Of a DNA stretch of 64,000 nt, positions 57,606 to 64,000 are shown in pieces. The notes under the pieces were generated by a model, which had not been told where the DNA came from, made no database searches, and was given only the letters and a program-made list of their open reading frames with translations. Source of the stretch: Thiobacillus sp. 0-1251. GTDB lineage: Bacteria; Pseudomonadota; Gammaproteobacteria; Burkholderiales; Thiobacillaceae. Location: contig MKWL01000002.1 in NCBI GenBank assembly GCA_001899305.1, positions 1-64,000 on the forward strand, given 5' to 3'. Each line of letters starts with the position of its first letter. Position 1 is the stretch's first letter. Made by a program: the position numbers and the translations under genes.

Positions 57606-58382
57606 TCAAAACGAGGTCCCCCCACGCGCCACCAGCATGGTGGCGATATCCTGACGGTCGCCCGCCCAGAACAGCGGCCGGTTGCCATTGCGATCCATGA
57701 GATTGGGATCCACGCCGGCTGCCAGCATCATCGTCACGATATCCGTGTCGCCCTGCTCGACTGCGATGCCCAGGCTCACCCGGCCCTCCCGGTTCCAGAT
57801 CGTCATGTCGGGGTGATAGGCCAGCAGTTCCCGCACCACATCGACCCGGTGCATGAGCGTGGCCGCGATGATGGGCGTGTTGCCGTCATTGCTTTTCCTG
57901 TCGACGTCCGCACCGGCCTTCAGCAGCAGGCGGACGATCCGGACCTGTCCCTGGAGAGCTGCCATACCCAGCGGGGTAAAGCCGCGCCCCTTCAGATCCG
58001 GATCGGCGCCGGCCTCCAGCAGGATGCGCACCATCTCCACATTGCCGTTGGCGACGGCACGGGGAAGCGCCCGATCCCCCCAACGGTCGGCGCTGAGGTT
58101 GGGATTAACACCTTTGGCCAGCAATAGCGACACGGCTTTGAAATCATTCTCACCGGCGGCGGCAATCAACTTGACCTGATCGCCCTGGGCGTACTCCGGC
58201 TCCTGATCATTGCCGTCGGCCTTGATCCGCGCAAACACCAAGGGGTCCTGGCGCAAAGTGTTAGTTGCGGCGTTATCTTCCGGCAACAGCCAGGTGTCAC
58301 GCTCCATATCGAAGGCGTAGGCCGACAATGCCGTCAGCGCGGGCAGGATCAACAGCCAACGCAGTGCCTTAGAACTTGGCAT
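57606..58382 (-). CDS. Periplasmic ankyrin-repeat protein
   Basis: The 258-residue protein has a signal peptide (LRWLLILPALTALSAYA) and about five ankyrin repeats from residue 75, such as GNVEMVRILLEAGADPDLKGRGFTPLGMAALQGQVRIVRLLLKAGADVD. The start at 58382 overlaps the porin stop by 14 bases, so it is translated with the porin. Likely a periplasmic protein-binding partner of the porin or TonB. Confidence 0.82.
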   Translation of the reverse strand: MPSSKALRWLLILPALTALSAYAFDMERDTWLLPEDNAATNTLRQDPLVFARIKADGNDQEPEYAQGDQVKLIAAAGENDFKAVSLLLAKGVNPNLSADRWGDRALPRAVANGNVEMVRILLEAGADPDLKGRGFTPLGMAALQGQVRIVRLLLKAGADVDRKSNDGNTPIIAATLMHRVDVVRELLAYHPDMTIWNREGRVSLGIAVEQGDTDIVTMMLAAGVDPNLMDRNGNRPLFWAGDRQDIATMLVARGGTSF

Positions 58383-59916
58383 TGAAGTCCACTTGAAGAA
58401 CATCCACCCCAAAGGACAGCGGGCCGTCGATCGAGTCGGCGGACAGCCACTTCACCCCCAGCCAGGAATTGCGATCGATCCCGTACAGGCCGCCAAGATA
58501 AAATCCCTTGCTATTGGTCCCGCCCAGGTTGAAATCCGAGTCGGTAAAGGCATCCAGCGTGGCATCTCGCTGAAGATTGCGGTAGCCCAGGAAGGCTTGC
58601 CAATCCCCTTCCTTATCGACCTTCGGCATGCCCACAGTGAGCTTGGTGTTCCAGCCCAGGGTTCGGGCCTGATACCCTGCCCCCATGCGCTGTTGTACTT
58701 CGACGCTGTCATAGCCTAAGTTCTTGACCACATCGCCTGTCAGGATCACATGCACCGGTTCGAACTGGGCCAGATCGACCATCGCCGTCAGGTTGGCCAA
58801 TTGATAATCGGCAGCCAGCGCCCAGGTTCCCGTCCCTCCCAGGCTGATGTCAAACAGGGAATTTCCCTTCTGGCGATAGCCGGGTGTGGTCGCATCATAC
58901 AAATGGGGTCGGAAGGGATCCGTGTTGGGGATGCCCTTGATATTGCGATAGTCGTAATAGGCCAGACCGAAGCGCCAGCGGGTATCCGGACCTGCACGCC
59001 AGTTCACCCCCAATTGCGCCGCATAGAGCCATTTGTTTTTGGCCAGATTGGTCGGCGACGTCTCTACTGACTGCAGCGGGAAGGCGCCGATGGTCGCGAA
59101 AGGCTTCCAATCCCAGTTTTCTCTCGACCAGGGCGTAAAGCTGGCGGCAGCGCCTTCGAAGTTCACGTCGTCGTCCCAAACCAGGTCCGTACTGAAAAAT
59201 GGATTGGGAATGCGGCCACCGCTCACACTCAACCATTCCCACGGTGCCACCTTGGCGTAGGCCCGGTCCAGCACCAGGGAATATTTGTTGAAGGTCGTAC
59301 CCATGGTCTGATTGGTGGACACGGGGTCCGAGGTGTCGCCCGTCGTGATCCTGAATCCTGCCGAGACGTTATCCGTGATCTTGGCCAGCAGGCCCAGACG
59401 CGCACGCAGGCGGAGACGCTCCCGGGTCTCCGAGGTATTGTTGAGGTTGATGCCGTAACCCGCGAAGCTGTTGGGAATGTCATTGCTTTTGGCGTACAGG
59501 TCATCCTGAAAACGCAGACGGATATCGCCTTCCCACTTCAGGCGTTCCACCCATTCCGGTACCGCGTTTACGTCGCCCCAGTGCTCGGTCTTGGCCTGCG
59601 CCACCACTTCCTGCCGGATCTGCTCGCTGATTTCGCGCTTCACCACTTCGGGGATGTAAGGCACGCGCACCACGCCGGGCGCCGTTTCGGCCCTGGCGCT
59701 GGCTTCGGCCGCTTCCTGGCCTTTTTTCTCCGCCTGTTGGACGAGGTCCTGCGCCGCCTCGGCGCTCAGCACGCCCTTCTTCACCAGCGCGTCCACCAGG
59801 GCCAGCGTCGTCGCCCGCAGGGTTTCGAGGTCCTGGCGCTCGCTGCCGGCCTGGGCAGGCAACGCAAAGGCCAGGCTCAGCGCCATGACCAGGGGCTTGA
59901 TGTAATGAGTTTTCAT
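58369..59916 (-). CDS. Putative outer-membrane porin
   Basis: The 515-residue protein has a signal peptide (ALSLAFALPAQA), an N-terminal helical/coiled stretch (about 25-95), and a beta-barrel from about residue 130. The barrel begins with WEGDIRLRFQDDL and ends in the C-terminal phenylalanine VLQVDFNAKF needed for barrel assembly. It resembles the putative-porin family found beside DUF2341-ExbB genes. The N-terminal coil suggests trimerisation or a cell-wall contact. The substrate may be a phosphate compound, given the neighbours; this is inference. Confidence 0.85.
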   Translation of the reverse strand: MKTHYIKPLVMALSLAFALPAQAGSERQDLETLRATTLALVDALVKKGVLSAEAAQDLVQQAEKKGQEAAEASARAETAPGVVRVPYIPEVVKREISEQIRQEVVAQAKTEHWGDVNAVPEWVERLKWEGDIRLRFQDDLYAKSNDIPNSFAGYGINLNNTSETRERLRLRARLGLLAKITDNVSAGFRITTGDTSDPVSTNQTMGTTFNKYSLVLDRAYAKVAPWEWLSVSGGRIPNPFFSTDLVWDDDVNFEGAAASFTPWSRENWDWKPFATIGAFPLQSVETSPTNLAKNKWLYAAQLGVNWRAGPDTRWRFGLAYYDYRNIKGIPNTDPFRPHLYDATTPGYRQKGNSLFDISLGGTGTWALAADYQLANLTAMVDLAQFEPVHVILTGDVVKNLGYDSVEVQQRMGAGYQARTLGWNTKLTVGMPKVDKEGDWQAFLGYRNLQRDATLDAFTDSDFNLGGTNSKGFYLGGLYGIDRNSWLGVKWLSADSIDGPLSFGVDVLQVDFNAKF

Positions 59917-59954
59917 GATAAGTGGGTTAATGAATCTGTTCAAAAATCGGAATG

Positions 59955-60599
59955 TCAACGCGACACCACGCGCAGCCGCACCGGCTGCGGGATGTCGGCC
60001 GGCAAGGGGTCGCGCAGGCTCACCCGGAGAATTTCCTGGCGCAGCGCTTCGTCCAGTTCGCTGTCGCCCGTGCCCTTGTCGAGCTGCACCCGGCTGACGC
60101 CCCCTGACGGGTTGAACCAGATCTGCGCGACCACCTTGTAATCCTTGCCCTGCAGGCGCTTGGCACGCCTCAGGTCGTCCTCGAGTTGGCGCGAAATCAT
60201 GTTCGAATACCAGCTGCGACGTTCATCGCCGGCGCCGCCCCCGCCGATGCCGATCCCGCTGCCCGCAGCCAGGTCGGTCGCCATCCCGCCTGCCGGCCCG
60301 TCGGGGATGCCGCCGGGCGGCGGGGGCGGTGCCTCGGGCTGGGGTGGCTGGGGCTGGTCGAGCTTGACCTCTTCCTTCGGCTTGTCGATCTTCTGCGGCT
60401 CCGGCGGCTTTTCTTCCGGCGGCTTGGGTGGCGGCGGCTTGACCAGGGAAATGGTCTGGATCTTTGGCCTTTCGGGCTTGCCCGAATCCTGGATGAAACC
60501 CATGACGCCCCAGATCACGCCCGCCGTGAACAGCGCCATGAACAGCAGGCCGCCGATGAGCGGCAGCCGGCTGCGCAGGGATCGCTTGGGCGCCGGCAT
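59955..60599 (-). CDS. tonB: TonB-like energy transducer
   Basis: The 214-residue protein has one N-terminal helix (LIGGLLFMALFTAGVIWGVMGF), a proline-rich stretch with Pro-Lys and Pro-Glu runs (about 45-95), a Gly-rich hinge, and a C-terminal TonB domain (YKVVAQIWFNPSGGVSRVQLDKGTGDSELDEALRQEI). It transmits proton-motive force from ExbBD to an outer-membrane partner. It starts two bases after exbD ends. Confidence 0.88.
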   Translation of the reverse strand: MPAPKRSLRSRLPLIGGLLFMALFTAGVIWGVMGFIQDSGKPERPKIQTISLVKPPPPKPPEEKPPEPQKIDKPKEEVKLDQPQPPQPEAPPPPPGGIPDGPAGGMATDLAAGSGIGIGGGGAGDERRSWYSNMISRQLEDDLRRAKRLQGKDYKVVAQIWFNPSGGVSRVQLDKGTGDSELDEALRQEILRVSLRDPLPADIPQPVRLRVVSR

Positions 60600-60601
60600 C
60601 G

Positions 60602-61009
60602 TTATTTGGTCTGCTTGGCCGTCACCAGACCGAGCTGGGTGATGTCGAGCCGGCCGCACAAATCCATCACGTCGATCACTTTTTCATACGCGATCTTCGA
60701 ATCGCCCTTGATCACCACCGGCAGATCGGGGGTGATCGCCTTGAAGCTCTTCAGGCGGCTTTCGAGTTCGGCCATGCTGACCGGATAGGTATCCAGGTAG
60801 ATCTGCCCGTTGGCGTCGATGGTGACCGACTTTGTCTTCGGCTTGGCGAGGCTCGGTGTGTTGCTCGCCTTCGGCAGGTTGACCTTGATGCCCTGCACCG
60901 AGGCGGTCGTCATGATTATGAAGATGACCAGCAGCACATACGCCAGGTCCAGCATCGGCGTGATGTTGATATCGTCGAACGGTTCGTTGTCTTCGCGGAT
61001 CTCGGCCAT
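60602..61009 (-). CDS. exbD: ExbD-like proton channel subunit
   Basis: The 135-residue protein has one helix with the proton-carrying aspartate (DDINITPMLDLAYVLLVIFIIMTTA) and a periplasmic domain (SVTIDANGQIYLDTYPVSMAELESRL). It pairs with the ExbB-like protein encoded nine bases upstream. Confidence 0.93.
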   Translation of the reverse strand: MAEIREDNEPFDDINITPMLDLAYVLLVIFIIMTTASVQGIKVNLPKASNTPSLAKPKTKSVTIDANGQIYLDTYPVSMAELESRLKSFKAITPDLPVVIKGDSKIAYEKVIDVMDLCGRLDITQLGLVTAKQTK

Positions 61010-61018
61010 GTCCGTCTC

Positions 61019-62773
61019 CTATCGGCTGTAGGTTTCGGCGATGCGGGCGATGTACTCGTCGACGAACACGTGCATGTCGGCGCTGATCGACTTGATGCGC
61101 GAGCCGAGGTAGTTGTAGCCGAACAGCGCCGGGATCGCGACCGCGAGGCCGGCCACTGTTGCGACCAGCGCGGCGGCGATGCCGGGCGCGATCGCCGCGA
61201 CGTTGACGTCGCCGGTGGCGGCGATGGCGGCGAAGGTGATCATCACCCCCACCACGGTGCCGAGCAGGCCCAGGAACGGCCCGCCCGAAATCGCGATGGT
61301 CAACAGCACCATCAGGCTGTTGAGTTTCTGGTTCTCGCGCACCACCGTGGCATCGAGGCTGGCCTTCACCACATCGAGCGCCTGCGGCGACAGTTCCACG
61401 CCGGCACGCTTGCCCATGCGGTTCTTCACCTGCTGGATGCCGGCGTGATAGATGCGGTACAGGGTCGAGTTCTGGTGATGATCGTGATGGCCGAACAGGA
61501 TCTCCGCCATGCCGCTGCCCTTCAGGTCGGCATCCTCGGGATCGTCGTCGGCATCCAGCCTGGCCGTATCCTGCGCCTTCAAATCATGGAAGGCTTCCAG
61601 GAATTCCTTGTTCGCCCGGGTGATCTTGCTCACCAGCAACGCCTTCGAGGCCATCACCAACATGCTGATGCCGAGCATCACCATCAGCACCGCGATCACC
61701 ACCCAGCCATCCAGGGTCACGCTCTTCAGGATCACGCCGAAATAGGAGGCATCGCCGTCGCTGTCCTCGCTTTCTTCCTCTCCCGCCTGCACCACCTTGT
61801 CGCTGTCCGGGCCTTGCGTCATCGCGGCCAGGCGCAGCCAATCCGCGCTGCGTGCAATGTTGGACACTTCCAGTTCATCGACCTCGCCCTTGAAGCCCGA
61901 GCCAAGTTTCAGATCCAGTGCCGCATCGGGTGCCGCCACTGCGGCCTCGGCTGCCATCGCGCCGTTGAGATACACACGAAGCTTGTCGCCCAGGGTCGCC
62001 GACACCTGGCTCCAGCTTGTTGCGGGAACATCCGGCCCGGTTACCGTGACGCTGCCCGAACGGGCGACCAACTTGCCGCCTTCCAGTGCCAGCGTCAGCG
62101 TCTGCCCGGCATGCAGCAGTTCGGCCGTTTGGCCGGCCGTGTCCGGCTTGATCCAGAGTGAGACCATCATGCCGGCCGCCGCGCCATAGACCAGTTTCGG
62201 TGTGGCAGGAATATCGAGCGTTTGCGTTCCGTCGAACTTGAGGGCCCCACCGATCGCCCCGCCCGGGGTGCGCGTGGCGGTGAAGGCACCGGATGGAATC
62301 GCCGCGGCCGTGCTGTCCTGCGGCGCACCGCTGGCCTCCGCGTAATGCTGGACCAGCATGAAGCTGGGGTCGTAGACTGCTTTGCCGTCGCCAACCGCAG
62401 GCGCGCCCTCGTTGCCGTAATACAGCCAGACCTGCTGCTTGTCCTTGCCGCCTTCCACCTTGGGAACCTGTACCCAGATCAGGGCCTGCTCGGCGGTGCT
62501 GTCGAATTTCTCGATCTGGAAATTCAGCGGCGTCTTGTCGTCACCCGCCACGAAGCGCAGATCGGAGCCATTGGGATTCGCGCTCAGAAAGTCGAAGTTG
62601 CCCGTGTGCAGGCGGATCAGTACCGGCACGTTGGTCTGCGTTTCCTTCACGCCTGCGCCCGAGTCGGCCGTATTGATCGTGAACGCCTTGCGCGCCGACC
62701 AGTCGCCGTTCCACCACGCATGGGCCGGAGCGGCCGCCAACATCAACAGCAAAGGGAACAGGAATCGGATCAT
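61019..62773 (-). CDS. exbB: DUF2341-LamG-ExbB fusion protein
   Basis: The 584-residue protein joins an exported front half to an ExbB channel. A signal peptide (FLFPLLLMLAAAPAHA) is followed by a DUF2341 domain (WWNGDWSARKAFTIN to about 130) and a LamG/concanavalin-like domain (about 150-310, SLWIKPDTAGQTAELLHAG). A first channel helix lies near 350-375, and the MotA/TolQ/ExbB domain has helices at about 484-515 and 528-555. DUF2341 and LamG domains often bind glycans, so the channel may be tied to peptidoglycan or surface sugar. Ordinary ExbB is about 240 residues. Confidence 0.9.
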   Translation of the reverse strand: MIRFLFPLLLMLAAAPAHAWWNGDWSARKAFTINTADSGAGVKETQTNVPVLIRLHTGNFDFLSANPNGSDLRFVAGDDKTPLNFQIEKFDSTAEQALIWVQVPKVEGGKDKQQVWLYYGNEGAPAVGDGKAVYDPSFMLVQHYAEASGAPQDSTAAAIPSGAFTATRTPGGAIGGALKFDGTQTLDIPATPKLVYGAAAGMMVSLWIKPDTAGQTAELLHAGQTLTLALEGGKLVARSGSVTVTGPDVPATSWSQVSATLGDKLRVYLNGAMAAEAAVAAPDAALDLKLGSGFKGEVDELEVSNIARSADWLRLAAMTQGPDSDKVVQAGEEESEDSDGDASYFGVILKSVTLDGWVVIAVLMVMLGISMLVMASKALLVSKITRANKEFLEAFHDLKAQDTARLDADDDPEDADLKGSGMAEILFGHHDHHQNSTLYRIYHAGIQQVKNRMGKRAGVELSPQALDVVKASLDATVVRENQKLNSLMVLLTIAISGGPFLGLLGTVVGVMITFAAIAATGDVNVAAIAPGIAAALVATVAGLAVAIPALFGYNYLGSRIKSISADMHVFVDEYIARIAETYSR

Positions 62774-62899
62774 GTCTCAATGTCTTCGAGATGTTTACAA
62801 AGTCATTGATTGTGTATGTCGCATGTTGCATGGCCATGAACATGCAGCGCCGCGACATGAGCCGATCGGCACATGCCGGCGCCGCATCCAGGACGGTCT

Positions 62900-64000
62900 T
62901 CAGCTGCCTCCTTTCTTCTTGGCACATGCGGTATCGCCATCTGGACAGCGCCCGGCCCCCTCGCCAAAACCCAGTACCTCTACGCTGATAAGCGAAGGCT
63001 TGAAGTTGGCAAGGGCCTCCTGGACCTTTTGCATCTGTTCCGCCGAGTCCGCTGAACCATCCCGCATCGACCGGTTGGTTTCCTCAGCCGACTGGCCATT
63101 CGGAGACAGGTTGCCGAGACCGCTCAAGCCTGCGCCCAAGCCGCTGCTCGACGCGGGCGCACCGACGACATTACCGCCCACTTGGATATTCCCGCTATTC
63201 AGAACCTGCTGGGCTGCGATCAGCAGATTGCCGGAGGAACGGATGCCCGCATCGCCCGCATCCACCACACCGGATGGTGCGGCCAGCACCACATTGCCGT
63301 CGGGAATATTGGGATTGGTCTTGAGCGTTCCGATCCCGCTGCCGCTCACCGTACCCTGCACATTCAGCGTCGGGTTGCCGCTGGCATCATAGGTGACCTG
63401 GGGCGGCGGAGCAGCGGTCGCCGTCTTCTTGCCCTTGCCTGCATCCACGTTGCCCAGGGTTGACCAGAGCAGGATGTCTCCCCCGGCTACGGTGAGTACC
63501 CTGGACTGGTTCACCTGGATATCGTCCCGGGCCATCGCCAGGATATTGCCCCCGGCAAAACTCATGATGCCCAGATCGGATGGCGCCTTGTTGTCAGCCA
63601 GGCTGGGCGGCGGGTTGGCCAGTCCCACGTTGAGGCTGCCGCCCGGCATGAGCAATTGGATATCACCGGTTTGCTGGGTGCTGATACGGCTGAATACCAG
63701 ATTCACATCGCCTTGATAGGCCAGCGGAACGCCCGCGGCATCCTGGCTTGGGAACAATGTGGCAATGGCATCGTAGGCCCGGTCATAGCCCTTGCCTGCC
63801 TGCCCTTCGCTGGCGCCGATCAACAGCTCGTTATTGAGAACAAGCAGGGCCTGCTGAGCCTGAGACAAACTGGAGAAGTCCGCTGGCACCTTGTAATCGG
63901 CCAGGGCCGCGCTACCTGGCGTCAGATAGCGTGCAGCGAATCCGGCATAGTCCGGATCCCGCACGTGACCGTCGCCATCCTGTCCCAGGCCTGCTGCGAC
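62900..64000 (-). CDS. Filamentous-haemagglutinin-like exoprotein, C-terminal part
   Basis: The reading frame is open to the window edge, so about 366 C-terminal residues of a larger protein are visible. Repeated short beta segments (GDIQLLMPGGSLNVG, GGNILAMARDDIQVNQSRVLTVAGGDILLWSTLGNVDAGKGKKTA, GNVVLAAPSGVVDAGDAGIRSSGNLLIAAQQVLNSGNIQVGG) are typical of the DUF3739 region of two-partner-secreted filamentous haemagglutinins. The tail ends CPDGDTACAKKKGGS. It is upstream of exbB on the same strand. The secretion partner and N-terminal TPS domain must lie beyond the window. Confidence 0.85.
   Translation of the reverse strand, partial: VAAGLGQDGDGHVRDPDYAGFAARYLTPGSAALADYKVPADFSSLSQAQQALLVLNNELLIGASEGQAGKGYDRAYDAIATLFPSQDAAGVPLAYQGDVNLVFSRISTQQTGDIQLLMPGGSLNVGLANPPPSLADNKAPSDLGIMSFAGGNILAMARDDIQVNQSRVLTVAGGDILLWSTLGNVDAGKGKKTATAAPPPQVTYDASGNPTLNVQGTVSGSGIGTLKTNPNIPDGNVVLAAPSGVVDAGDAGIRSSGNLLIAAQQVLNSGNIQVGGNVVGAPASSSGLGAGLSGLGNLSPNGQSAEETNRSMRDGSADSAEQMQKVQEALANFKPSLISVEVLGFGEGAGRCPDGDTACAKKKGGS

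Overview
The window is GC-rich, densely coded DNA that looks like the chromosome of a motile, sulfur-metabolising betaproteobacterium. I base this on FlhDC and FliA together with FlhF/FlhG and two stator pairs (MotAB, MotCD), a TusA-DsrE2 sulfur-carrier pair, a group 3b [NiFe] (sulf)hydrogenase, and exopolysaccharide and c-di-GMP genes. I cannot name the genus; a Thiobacillus- or Rhodocyclales-like organism would fit. I saw no tRNA, rRNA, CRISPR array, insertion sequence or integrase gene.

Region 1 (1-3.3 kb) looks like the end of a chromosomal integron cassette array. Two good attC sites (498-578 and 1476-1532), one partial attC at the left edge and one half-site near 3291 punctuate small genes. 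The first cassette holds a SugE/Gdx guanidinium exporter whose leader has two ACGA-loop hairpins, the signature of a guanidine-II riboswitch. The others encode two RibD-C/dihydrofolate-reductase-like proteins, a PhnB-like VOC protein and a YCII protein.

Region 2 (3.5-21.9 kb) is mixed housekeeping and signalling: an alpha/beta hydrolase, a CHASE-PAS-GGDEF cyclase, a PAP2 phosphatase, a diiron ferritin-like protein, a SUMF1-type protein next to a DgcZ-like zinc-sensing cyclase, CbpA-CbpM, a renalase-like oxidoreductase, and a tightly coupled ABC exporter-MFS-GNAT run. It also has an ArsC/Spx-family protein with DapE and PrmB, and a substrate-binding-protein/GGDEF/EAL protein. A REP-like repeat family is translated into the N-termini of two proteins here.

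Region 3 (22-26.6 kb) is a complete hydBGDA operon plus maturation protease, in overlapping frames, preceded by two sets of direct repeats. Region 4 (26.7-34 kb) has an MscS-related membrane protein, RluB-ScpB-ScpA, and a TetR regulator with three copies of an ACCGNNCGGT operator placed before tetR, after tetR and before tusA-dsrE2. A GST and two overlapping periplasmic protein genes follow.

Region 5 (34-48 kb) is one leftward flagellar block: flhDC, a membrane-anchored methyltransferase, motAB (with a sigma-28-like promoter), flhBA, flhFG, fliA, motCD, then lon. Region 6 (48-54.3 kb) carries manC, an EpsD-type PPIase lipoprotein, a secreted coiled-coil protein, and clpA-clpS.

Region 7 (54.7-64 kb) is the most interesting. 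A Tat-exported PhoX phosphatase with a Pho-box promoter converges on a leftward operon. That operon encodes the C-terminal part of a giant filamentous-haemagglutinin-like protein (running off the window), a DUF2341-LamG-ExbB fusion, ExbD, TonB, an outer-membrane porin, an ankyrin-repeat protein and a coiled-coil protein. This resembles the phosphate-depletion Pdt/ExbB2-ExbD2 locus of Pseudomonas aeruginosa and suggests a dedicated energised surface system for phosphate limitation.
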